64,000 bases of DNA, from assembly GCA_003868215.1 (NCBI GenBank), contig QWDQ01000076.1, positions 1 to 64,000 on the forward strand. The letters run 5' to 3'. A model generated the notes under the pieces. That model saw only the letters and a list, made by a program, of their open reading frames with translations. It searched no databases and had not been told where the DNA came from. This stretch comes from Pseudophaeomoniella oleicola (taxonomy: Eukaryota; Ascomycota; Eurotiomycetes; Phaeomoniellales; Phaeomoniellaceae). Positions 24,026 to 34,154 of the stretch are shown piece after piece. Every line of letters begins with the position of its first letter. The stretch's first letter is position 1. The position numbers and the translations under genes are program-made.

Positions 24026-25211
24026 CTCGACCCTTGAGCAAGGCAGATTACAACTGCTAGACCTTGAAACTCTAGCGGATGGCTGTATGCAACCAAATAT
24101 TCGCTAGACCGCCTAACCACAGTTTAGCCACTTGGTTTTGCATCATTGATATTTCCAAAAGATAAGGAGCTTTAGGCACTATGGTAGCCGGAGTTGTCGC
24201 TCGGAATGCAAGGGCTTTGACAAACGCTTCAATTTGCGTAGGCTATCAACAAGAGTCCTATCGCTACGGTTTCAAGTGAAAAACTGGTGTTTGACTACAT
24301 GATTTCATGTCACTCGGTAAGGGATTGGGAAACTTGTACTAGTGGAGCTGTTAACTAACATACTACCTCCGGATTGAGCAGTTCTGGGATGAGGTCCAGG
24401 GCCACGTTGACCACATTGAACTCCAACGAAGCTGCATAACCTGAAATCACTTGCAGAAGGTGGATGTCTTGTTCTGCATCGATGGGAAGGTTTTTGAAGT
24501 CGTTTACAGGTTTCAATAATTCTGCGCTAGAGTCCGAGGGGCATCCTTCATTCGGCGCACTTGTGTCTCGCCCATAACATGGCTCATATTTGCCGTCTGC
24601 GGATAGACGGGTCAAGGACTTGGCTAACTTTGGCCTCTCCTCGCCTACCAGCCAGCCATATTTGCGCTTCAAAACATTCCTTGCCGGCCATGGGACACAA
24701 GTTGCAAACTCGAGTTTCAGCTGGCAAATATCTTGGATAGAGCTATCTGTGAAAGGGGGGGGCAGAGGATGATTTTAACAAAGCAGACCCTTTATGCGCT
24801 GTTATCAGGGGGGGTGCTTTGATGTTTGCTGACATCTTAAGGCCCAATGAAGAACGCAAATGCCTATCATCATGTCTGCCTTACTGTCATACGTCCGGTG
24901 ATGACAGCCAGTTAAACAATCGAGACAGCAGATCAGGCATCCACAATTGCATGACTCTATCAGTCAGGGAGAGATAGGGGGTCTTAGAGACCTTTTCCCT
25001 TTTTTTCGAGTATGCGCATGGTGGCTGAGCCTACCTCATGCGGTGATCATCTATCTCTCGATAATGTACTCCTTAAGCAGGACTCTCGAACGCCCAGCCC
25101 ATCTCCTCAGAAGAACTCAGTGGCTACGACGTAGCAGGACTGATTTGCTCTATCCACGGGAGGATGCCACGAATCTTCGGAATAATAAAAGCTATATTCC
25201 TTGCCCATTGT
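24026..25211. other. Intergenic stretch with one unassigned open frame
   Basis: No recognised gene is present. A minus-strand frame at 24355-24672, without its own ATG at the start, continues open upstream to about 24780 behind a pyrimidine-rich tract ending in CACAG, which looks like a splice acceptor. It reads ..LEFATCVPWPARNVLKRKYGW.. to ..ALDLIPELLNPEVVC. It could be the last exon or a remnant of a gene, but I could not find a matching first exon. G and C homopolymer runs occur at 24757-24764 and 24809-24814. Confidence 0.3.
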
Positions 25212-27202
25212 TCACTGACTAGCATCGCTCGCTTGGGTGCTATAGGTCAGGAAATCAGCCGATTTAGGGATGCAAGACGCCGGTAGCAGATCTATGTAGC
25301 TCTGATCATGGTCATTAACGTTCTTCAGTCGGTAGAGAATTTCGGCCAATTGCTGTAGATGCAGGCGAAAAGACTCGTTACCAGACAGATTGTCATAGAG
25401 GAACTCAGCAGTGAGAAACAAGGGAATGGGCATCAGCGGATGAATCTAATATATATGTTAGCAGACCATTTCAGGAACGCCACCTTTGCAGAATGGCTGG
25501 ATCACCTTGGAGACGTGTAACTCGCACAAACCCTTGGCGAGGCGAATAATGGCAGCGGAGGCAGCCAAAGCCCGAAACTGCCACTCCAACACCTCTACGC
25601 TGGTTTCCAGTGGGTCTACGGGGCTCTCAACTGACTCCATCATGCCTTTGCAGTAGTAGACAACGGTAGCTTGGCTCAGGATATTGGCGAATAGAAGCAG
25701 CGGATCGTAGGCTTCGGTGGGTGGAGGATAACACTCCGACAGGACTTGGAGCCTGCTTGTGAGGATATTGTCCAACCACCGACGCTGTTCTAGCCAGTCC
25801 ATTGCCAGATCTCCGTAGGCTTTAGATATTTTCTGCTGTTGACCACGCAATAGGCTGCGTCCACAAATCGTGACCAGGATGAGGCACTCGTTGAACGGAG
25901 ACCGCACCTTCGGGCTAGGCTCTGTCATGGCTTCGGACAGGAAATCCCCGACCATGTGCTGGCCGTTATGGAACTCCATATCCGCTGCTGGCAAGCGGGT
26001 GCATATCTATTATGTGTGAAGTAAGAGCGTCAGTATGCACACCAAATTAACAGTCACCTGCTCTTCGTATGGGCTTGACATCCTTACCATGTGCTCGTTC
26101 AATGTGATGGGCCAGTCGTTGCGTATACTGAAGACATGGTCCAGGAAATAAGCCACCCAGAAGACCCGGCGCTTCTCTTCGGTCTGGATGAAGTCTCCAG
26201 TATCAAGAGATGACGGACCTTTGTGATTTCTGGGACTATCAATGTCATGAAAGCGCATAGCCTGCACCAAGCGGAACGCCCGGCCAGCGCTCATCCAAGC
26301 CTGTCGGTGATGGGTACGCATTGACTCGCACGTGGCGATAAGCACCCACGCCTGGATTAGCTCCGTTTCATAGCCGCTGCGCTGGTTGTCCTCGATGCTG
26401 AGAGACTCTAACAACTGTTTCGCCTCGTGATAGAGTGGCTGCGTCATGTCCCGAAACTGCGTCGACAAGAGGCTGGCCAGCGTCCACATGGCCCATTGCA
26501 GGCATGTGCGTGGCGATGTCTTGGTCTTGTACTTGGACCATGACAAGTACCGGCGCTGATGAAGCATTGGTATTGACGGATGTACGCGATCCCAGTACAA
26601 TTGGTCTCTAGCGAGAAGAATTAGCCGGCATGTCCCACCCCCAACTCTACTCATCAAGAATCTTTTAATTACAGTTCGGCGTGCACACTATCCGTGATAT
26701 GCATATGAGCGTCCGAGATCAACGGCAATTTTGAAGCCAGCGGCCACTCAGATAAGGTATCTAAATCGGGCAGCGGGTCCTGAAGCATTTCAGGCTCCAT
26801 GACAGATGCAGTTGTTGCTGGCAGCCAACTCAGGCCATACTCGGCTGCCGTTGCTTCAGAGTTGTCCACTGGTGCTGTGGGCAGTACATTGTCACTGCTG
26901 CTTCCCGTACTATCCCGCTCTTGCTGTTGTCCTAGGTGGGCACCCGAACGGTTCACTAACATGGCTTCAAGGTGCATGACTCGACTTCTCAGGGCTTTCA
27001 CGTAGCCCTTCTTAGGTCCTCGAATCCCACGCGGCGTTACCTCACATACCGTTCCTGACGCTTGACAGACACCGCATTGTGGCTGCTGGCCATCGCATCG
27101 CAGCTTACGACGTCGGCATTCATCACACGCGGCTCGAGGGCGCTGTCGCCCAGGTGTCACAGTCGACGGCGGAGTCTCTGCTTCCTCTGTGTTTGGAGTC
27201 AT
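25212..27202 (-). CDS. Zn2Cys6 transcription factor
   Basis: This gene has four exons on the minus strand, 27202-26673, 26607-26058, 26006-25506 and 25445-25212 (1815 nt, 604 residues). The introns are 65, 51 and 60 bp. The third intron's donor is the least certain, but a CTAAC branch site precedes its acceptor. The DNA-binding domain has six cysteines at residues 26, 29, 36, 43, 46 and 53 (C-x2-C-x6-C-x6-C-x2-C-x6-C), followed by the linker KKGYVKALRSRVMHLEAML, a likely coiled coil. Exon 2 opens with DQLYWDRVHPSIPMLHQRRY, the start of the fungal-specific transcription factor domain (PF04082 type), and the middle-homology region continues in exons 2 and 3 (AGRAFRLVQAMRFHDID, EEKRRVFWVAYFLDH). 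It lies upstream of nothing on its own strand but follows the FAD monooxygenase gene at 27768-29021 in the same direction, so it may regulate that gene. Its own upstream region carries a GTAATTAC array. Confidence 0.88.
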
Positions 27203-27767
27203 GCTCTTGAAAACAAGGCCTGAGGATGTAAGAGGTGAGAGTGAGGTTGTCTCGATCTAGCCAGTCATCACGATAATAAGACTTGGCCCAAAGGGAAAGC
27301 TTTACAGTAATTACAGTAATTACCGTAATTACCGACCGGCAGAATCGGTCTTCGCGTTCATCACGTAAGCAATCAAACCTCGTAATCAAACATTTCAACT
27401 TCAGCATCTCCCCGTTCAGAGTCCGTTCAGAATCAGTCCCGAATTCAGTTACAGTAGCTTATCCTTTGACAACTTGTCTTCCTGAAGCTACCGCATATCT
27501 TCTGGAAAATCATCTTGTTGAAAGACCTCCCGAATGCTGCCAGGATACTATGTTGAAAGAACTGTAAGAAAACTTCTCACAAATTGTCGATATAGCATTT
27601 CGAAAATCGAAGAGTCAAATGGTGAAGAGAATATCATCATCGATATATGCTTTATCCCACACGTTGCTCCGCTACGTTCTGAGATTGGAATGTTCAAATT
27701 CAGAGTTCCTACGCTACAAACGACTCAGCGGTCCAAGCACCCGTTCTATTAGCAAGTCGTGGTCTAA
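27203..27767. promoter_or_regulatory. Upstream region of the Zn2Cys6 gene
   Basis: This 565-bp gap lies between the regulator's start and the end of the FAD monooxygenase gene. It holds the nine-base tandem array at 27304-27334. No gene is seen; short open frames on both strands lack features. Confidence 0.5.
27304..27334. repeat. GTAATTAC tandem array, possible operator
   Basis: The unit acagtaatt is repeated with period nine three times, followed by a partial fourth copy; the third copy has a single change to accgtaatt. Each junction gives the palindrome GTAATTAC. It lies about 100-130 bp before the regulator's ATG, where an upstream binding site would be expected. Binding is inferred only. 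Confidence 0.6.
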
Positions 27768-29021
27768 CTACTTTTTCCCCATTGCTCTCTGTGCAGCCAT
27801 GCCATGCTTATAGACCTTCCACATGAAACCCGTGCTGTGGCCGAAACGAATTCGCTCATGCGAGAACTTGATCGGGTGCTCTGCGCGCGCAATGCTGAGC
27901 TTGTCGTACGCCGCGACTGCTGCATCTATTGAGACATTCCGACAAATCTGCTCGGCCAAATCCCAGCCATCCTTCAGAGCCAGGTCCGCCCCGACGAGTA
28001 CATAAGGGCTCAGTACACGGTTCGCATCACCAATGAAGATGACTCCTTGCAGGCTCGAACTATGCTGAAAAGGCAGCTTTTCCTTGGCTGGCCGAATAAA
28101 TGCAGTTGCTGGATCTGTGGCTTCAACGATGGTCCTGAATGGCTCATTGAACATGGAGCCAGTGTCCAATGCCTCCGTCTTCAGAGCGGCCAAGTCTTCG
28201 GACGTAAAGGGACCGGTCTTGGTTTGCCGCTCGGGTTCCATCCGACTCAACGCCCAGCCAATGGTATTCTTGTCGAACGGTGTGTAGATGCAGCAGACGC
28301 CTTCTCCAGAAGACATTTGCAGGCCGTAGTCCTCCTGGAGCGGATGAGGTAGCCCGTTTGGAAGATACGAGGTTCCGCCAATCTGGTTTGCGCCGGCGTA
28401 GTCCAGAGTTATGTCCTGAGGCTGGAAGCCGGCTCGAATTTTGCTGTTGGTCCCATCTGCGGCAATGAGCAGATCGCAATCTTGCGTCGACGTCTTCTCG
28501 GTCTCGGCGTCGAAGATGGTTACCCGGATCTGTCCACTTGGAAGCCGCTCCGCTGCCGTGCAGGTACATGCCCATCGCCAGGTCGCATTCGTCTTCTCGG
28601 CATTGTCCCCAAGAATCTGTTTCAGATCCTGGCGTGCTATGCGCATTGTGGCCGCCGGCAAGCTACCGTACGGCTTCGGGTTGATTGAGGCAAGCTGCTT
28701 CCAGTCGTCACTCCACACCCTTATCGCGCCGCTATTAAGGGTCGAGTGCGCGCGGACAGCATCCAGCAGCCCTAATTGCTGTAATGACACCAATCCTTCT
28801 TCCTGACTGCCCCCATTCAGGGAGAGTATGTAGGCGTTCTGCTGTGTGGAAGCTTCCCGGGTCTCTCGCTCATAGACTGTGACCTTGGGGCGGTCGGAAG
28901 ATGAATTCCATAGTTGGTTGAGTGCAGCTACAAAGGTCAATCCTGCAACACCACCTCCTACCACGACGATCTGTTTTCCCCCTAGATAATGGCCAGGTTT
29001 TGTTGCCATTTCCAAATCCAT
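27768..29021 (-). CDS. FAD-dependent monooxygenase (group A, PHBH fold)
   Basis: This single-exon protein has 417 residues. Group A flavoprotein monooxygenases use NAD(P)H and O2 to hydroxylate or epoxidise small substrates. The Rossmann motif is VVVGGGVAGLTF at residues 19-30, the middle DG motif is LLIAADGTNSKIR, and the second FAD-binding motif is FIGDANRVLSP with VGADLALKDGWDLAEQ after it. The usual His of GDAxH is Asn here. Length and order are normal, so the protein is probably active. There is no signal peptide or membrane helix. The substrate cannot be told. It lies on the same strand as the Zn2Cys6 gene, and its upstream region is shared with the opsin-related gene. Confidence 0.88.
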   Translation of the reverse strand: MDLEMATKPGHYLGGKQIVVVGGGVAGLTFVAALNQLWNSSSDRPKVTVYERETREASTQQNAYILSLNGGSQEEGLVSLQQLGLLDAVRAHSTLNSGAIRVWSDDWKQLASINPKPYGSLPAATMRIARQDLKQILGDNAEKTNATWRWACTCTAAERLPSGQIRVTIFDAETEKTSTQDCDLLIAADGTNSKIRAGFQPQDITLDYAGANQIGGTSYLPNGLPHPLQEDYGLQMSSGEGVCCIYTPFDKNTIGWALSRMEPERQTKTGPFTSEDLAALKTEALDTGSMFNEPFRTIVEATDPATAFIRPAKEKLPFQHSSSLQGVIFIGDANRVLSPYVLVGADLALKDGWDLAEQICRNVSIDAAVAAYDKLSIARAEHPIKFSHERIRFGHSTGFMWKVYKHGMAAQRAMGKK

Positions 29022-29893
29022 AAGATGTCGCTTGCTTCACTTCTTGGTTCGCTTGAGGTGATCACCTCTTGAGATACCTTCTATAATCTCACGGAAGGAC
29101 TACTTTAATATAACAAGATATGCCGCATTGTAATTAGTCAGCTTCATTCTCACTGTTCCTAGGAACCCCAGAGATTGAGGGTCTTTCGGTCTCAAACAAT
29201 TGGTTTCACTCAAGCACGTATCTCGAGGAGGGAGCAACTTATGGATTAGCGTGTGATCTCGGAACAATAATTTCTGACCTCGACTAACCACGGTACTGTA
29301 ATCAGCTACTACGTGGTAATGCTCGGAACAACAATTCGGAGCAATTCTCCGCCGACGTGCACATCAAGTGGGAAACTTGTAACTTTCTGGCGTCAGACGA
29401 GATAAAGCATATGAGGGATGACTACCTTACCTAGGTAAGTCATGGAGACCAGAAAAACAAAACGTTGACCTTCCGAAGCAAGAAATATCATCCCGTCGAT
29501 GCCTGTAGTCATAGTCCAAGCTAATGGCCGGGACCCGACTTCTTCGACACCTGCATCATTCACATCGGAGAAACTCTCAAGAGATACGTCTCATGAATAT
29601 GCTCCGCAATCATCGGTTCGCAGGGTCTCTGCGATTGATCACCGCCGGATGTTGAGAGCGAGACGCGCACGCTGCGATCAGCCATTGGCCCGCATCTTCG
29701 CAATTTCGATATCAGGTGCCACAGCTGTTACTGCTATAAGAGGCTCGGTTTCCTCTGCCCATCACCCCATCTCATTCCGAAATCATTCACAGCAGACGAG
29801 CCCCTCAGTGACTTGGTTGGACGGACACCGCTCATCAATAGGATCAAACTGGATTGATTTTTTTGGTTTTGGTTTTGGTTTTTTTGAATCGCA
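29022..29893. promoter_or_regulatory. Shared upstream region of the monooxygenase and opsin-related genes
   Basis: This 872-bp gap lies between divergent starts. A TACCTAGGTA-type palindrome lies at about 29427-29437, and a run of TTTTGG repeats at about 29855-29885 directly precedes the ATG at 29894. Open frames seen here have no family features. Confidence 0.5.
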
Positions 29894-30827
29894 ATGGCCT
29901 TCTTCCCACGAGGAAACGACGCTCTCTCCGTCAATCCTCCAACCGGTGTTGACCTGGCCCTTTCTGAACATGGGTCCGACTGGCTTTGGGCTGTCACCGC
30001 GGTCTACATAGTAGCATTTGTAAGCTCACACTACCACCTCACAGGTCTCATCAGCCCTCCAAAGCTTCCCATTTCACGCTGAAAGACTAATATCCCTCGT
30101 TTCTCGCTAGTTTGGCTACCTGATCCCCTCGTTCACGGCTCCCGAGAGTAAAAGAGTCTTCCACTATACTCTGGTCATGGCGCTCCTAGTCGGGGCTATA
30201 ACCTACTATACACAGGCTTCCGATTTGGGTTGGAGCGCCGTTGGGCAAGCCGACCAGCTCTCCCGCCAGGTCTCCTTTGCGAGGTACATAAACTGGGTCG
30301 TATCCTTCCCAGCAATTGCCCTGTCGCTCGGTCTGCTGTCGGGCGTCTCATGGACCACAATCGTCGTCAACATCGTTTCCTCGTGGTTCTGGGTTCTTAG
30401 CTACCTCGCTGCTGCTTACACCACCACTACCTACAAGTGGGGCTTCTTTGGTTTCGGCACGTTCGCATACATCATCCTTGCAATGAGTACCATCAATGAG
30501 AGCCGCGAGTCGGCAGAAGTCCTCGGTATCGCGCGCGACTACACCATTCTATCCGGCTGGGCAAACCTCGTATGGCTGCTTTACCCTATTGCTTTCGGCC
30601 TGAGCGATGGAGGCCACATCATCAGCGTCACCAGCGGCTTCATCTTCTTCGGTATCCTCGATGTGCTTTTGTTGCCAGGGCTGGGCATTGGCTTCCTGAT
30701 TTTGTCACGCAACTGGGATTTTGGCAGGCTTCAGCTCGACTTCAGTGCCTACCGCGGCGTCCGTCGCGCCAGAGAGCTGCTGGAGAAGGATGACCCTCCC
30801 AGTGTTGAGGGTGGTGAGCTCAGCTAA
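29894..30827 (+). CDS. Opsin-related protein (Hsp30/Yro2/Mrh1 type)
   Basis: This gene has two exons, 29894-30019 and 30111-30827 (843 nt, 280 residues), with a 91-bp intron (GTAAGC donor, CGCTAG acceptor). It is a seven-helix protein of the microbial-rhodopsin fold. The helix-C motif reads ARYINWVVSFP (Arg100, Asn103), where the proton-acceptor Asp of pumps is Asn. Helix G reads FFGILDVLLLPGLG: Asp226 is present, but the retinal-binding Lys, four residues on, is Leu230. It therefore belongs to the non-retinal group that includes yeast Hsp30, Yro2 and Mrh1, plasma-membrane proteins induced by stress that modulate the proton ATPase in the better studied cases. Its function here is inferred from that group. 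Confidence 0.88.
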
Positions 30828-31678
30828 TTAGCAGTCTTAAGCAGAAGAGGGGCTGCAACAATACAGGCACATAGGCTTCGCAGCTTTGTCTGAATGCTTC
30901 CTCAATACCTAATATCCACCAATTCCCAAACGCACTTCCACAATACTACTTGTACTTCTAACCTTGGCTTATTGAGTGGAGGGTTTCTCTGTTGCCTCTT
31001 CTTTCGTTTCATACTTCACAAGGCTGAAGCTGTTTCAATCGGTGGAATCGTGGCAAAAGTGACTCCTGTGTGACCGCAAATATTAGCAGGTCGATTGTTA
31101 GACTCGACAGGAACCTAGGTACTTATATATTGCAATATACGTGATCAATGCCAAACAGCATATACTACTACCTACCTCACTCACATCTTGCGCCAAGGTG
31201 AATGCCTCTCCCTACAACATTACTTTCATCACTGAAGAACAGACTCTGTAGATAAACAAATCATCTAGTAGGGTGAACAGATAAGTAAGGCCGCGGGAAT
31301 GACCGCGGGCAACTAGACCCCCATCTAAACCCCCTGTAGCACTGTAGTACGTAGTATCATATAATATGGGGTGTTGAACATAGCGTAGTGGATATAGTTA
31401 ATAGTATGTTGTTGATTGCTGACTTCACTCACCGTAAGTTGATAAGGACCCAGCCAGGCAGGCAGATGTATCCGGGAATACATCCGGGATACTCCCTAGG
31501 TATCATGGTATTAGCAGTAGTAGGGTTATCTGATAACTCTCGGCAGTGGTAGGTAGATGGGTATAAATGGTGATGCAGTTGTCTGTCGTCCCCGATGGTT
31601 CGAAAAAGTGGTCTTTTCGACACTGAGGCTGGGGCGCGAAAACGTAGAGATACTACCTGGTAAGGTAAGGTAGAGAAA
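30828..31678. other. Intergenic stretch, 5' flank of carboxylesterase gene
   Basis: No gene is seen. The stretch has CCTAGG-type motifs at about 31113-31119 and 31495-31501. It must hold the promoter of the gene starting at 31679. Confidence 0.45.
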
Positions 31679-33416
31679 ATGCCTTTTCTTTCCTTGGTGC
31701 TCGTGCCATTGGCCCTGTCAACGCTCGGTCTTGTCGATGCGGCAGCGGCACCCTCACCGACTTCTTCAACTGGTCCTGTCCCTATCGCTCGTGCACGTAA
31801 CGGGACTTATGAAGGTCTATACAATGCGCATTTCGACCAGGACCAGTTCCTTGGCGTCCCCTATGCGCAGCCGCCTCTGGACAGCCTCCGGTTCCGATCT
31901 CCGGTCAGTATGAATAGTTACTGGACAGGTATCACGAGACAAGCGACAGCGTATTCTCCTATTTGTGTGGGCTACGGGTCAGATTCGAATTTGATCCCGT
32001 CCTCGGAGGACTGTTTGACCCTCAACATTGTCAGACCCGTCACCAACACGACAGCGGGGACGACGGACCCTCTACTACTACCTGTTGCAGTATGGTTCTA
32101 CGGGGGCGGGTTCTATGGAGGAGGGACCTCTGATCCGCGATACAATCTCTCGAGGATCGTACAAAAATCCGTCCAAGCCCAAAAGCCTTTCATCGGCGTG
32201 TCGGTCAACTATCGCCTGTCTGCCTTTGGATTCTTGTGGGGTCGAGAGGCAAGACTGCTGGGTGGTGACAGCAACGTCGGACTTCGTGATCAGCGATTGG
32301 CCCTCCGCTGGCTCCAAGAGAACGTGGCCGGGTTCGGGGGAGACCCGCGCAAGGTGACGATCTGGGGGGAGAGCGCTGGGGCGATTTCGGTCGGCAAACA
32401 CCTGCTGGCATATGGCGGTCGTGATGATGGACTGTTCAGCGGCGTTATCATGGAATCCGGCGGGCCATTGGAAAAATGGCCATATGCAGTAGCCGATCCT
32501 GATGCCTACACAGACCTACTGTACAAGAACCTTACGGATGCTACAGGCTGTACGGGATCGGCGAACTCGCTCGAATGTCTGCGGAGCCTCCCCTTTGCGA
32601 AGCTCAATGCTGCCCTCAATATCACCAACACCTGGATTGCCGGGACCGGGCTCGGTCCATTCCTTACCGTCACCGACGATGACCTCGTTCAGGGCTATCC
32701 CAGTGACCAGATCAACCAGGGCCGGTTCGTGAAAGTACCGATCCTCTACGGCACCAACACCGATGAAGGTACGGCAATCGGCCCAGCCGGCGTGAACACT
32801 GACGTTGAATGGGCCGCTGCACTTGGCCAAGGCGGGCCTGACAATGATACAATCCGAATCCTGTCTTACCTGTACCCGAACATCGACAATCTTGGAGTCC
32901 CAGCCACATATGACTCACCACTGTACGATACTCCCCTCGGCCGCCAGTGGAAACGCATCGCAGCCTTCTTCGGCGACGCTGTCGAACACGCCCCCCGCCG
33001 CGCGACCGCGATGGCCTGGGCAAACAACAACGTCACCGCATACACATATCGCTTCAACGTCCGACCATACGGCCTACCGCTGTCTACGGGAGCCACGCAT
33101 TTCCAAGAGGTTGCCTGGGTCTTCAACAACATCGACGGCGCCGGCTATACTGCTCCTCCGATGGGCAACAACAACAGCCTACATGGAAGTGTCAACCCTC
33201 ATGTCCCGCGCCTGGGCCGCCTTCATCCACGACCGCGACCCCAACGGCCACGGTCTAGACGGGTATCCCGAATGGCCCGTCTATGACACCACGCACGGCG
33301 TGGGACGGAACTTCGTCCTGGACGCCAACATCACCTCGTACGTCGAAGAGGATAGCTGGCGGGGTCCGGGAATCGCTTTCATTTCTGGAGTGGCGCGGAG
33401 TCAGTTCGGCCACTGA
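31679..33416 (+). CDS. Type-B carboxylesterase, secreted, with a C-terminal frameshift
   Basis: The first frame runs 31679-33286 (535 residues). A signal peptide is seen (LSLVLVPLALSTLGLVDAAA). The alpha/beta-hydrolase family features are EDCLTLNIVRP near 110, WFYGGGFYGGG oxyanion motif near 140, the nucleophile elbow GESAG with Ser232, the acid Glu363 in NTDEG, and His474 in THFQEVAW. After about residue 500 the frame departs from the family. The expected ending (YMEVSTLMSRAWAAFIHDRD, then DGYPEWPVYDT) continues in the next frame to a stop at 33414-33416. The full stretch is 1738 nt, one base over a multiple of three, so one extra base lies near 33174-33182. The triad is upstream of the shift, but the last 78 residues are lost. 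It could be an assembly error or a young loss of function. The substrate is unknown. Confidence 0.82.
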
Positions 33417-34154
33417 TCAAAATAAGCAGGCACAGCGTAGCAAAGCCCATCCATCCCTCTGGTAGGTGAAGAGGGGGGGGGGGGGGGGGTTTGGAGTTCT
33501 GAGATTCGATGAGTACTTTGATTAGATATAATGTCTGACCGTTGGTGCGGCCTTTATAAGGCCTGGGCCGCTGACGTACAGGCAATAAGTAACAAAAAGT
33601 TACATAATTTAGTGCTTACATTGTACAACGTCGTTCGCCATGAGGTGACCCCAGTAATTAGACGATTAAACTGTATCTGGATCTTTGTAATTATTCTTGA
33701 CTTGACAGTGTCAAGGGACGGTCAGACGTTGAAAGTGTCTACGCAAAGTCCCATGCAGCAGAAAAGTCTCTGGCAACCGCAACCTCCATGACAATATATC
33801 ACGGGTCGCTGGGGCACCATTTCTGTCCCGACTGTGCGAAGTCTAGTCATCCGAGCGCTTCTTGTTCGAGAGAAGTATACAGTCCTCAGATTTCGCAAGT
33901 TGCGATCATGTTCTGTTGCACAAGGCTGAACCTTGTAAGCTCTTAGTGGTGCATACGGCGACTATCTGATTGGCAATATGCATGGGCGGCACCGCAGAAT
34001 GAAAGGGAAGAGATCGCCGTAAGCAACGGCTGAGTCTGCCCCCACGAATACTTGGAACCTTGGACGTGTGAACCGTCTAGACATGAAATCTCTACTTCGA
34101 CCTGAGATGTCTCAAGCACGAGATGTTTCCCAAAGTCCGTACATGAAGTGAATC
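33417..34154. other. Intergenic stretch with G17 run
   Basis: No gene is seen. A run of 17 G lies at 33473-33489, about 56 bp after the carboxylesterase's family-type stop. The rest is ordinary flank and the promoter of the next gene. Confidence 0.5.

Noticed and set aside
29499-30011. 170-codon plus-strand frame overlapping the opsin-related start
   Set aside because: It begins without an ATG-supported context, ends in another frame over exon 1 of the opsin-related gene, and has low-complexity FGFGFG content caused by the TTTTGG run.
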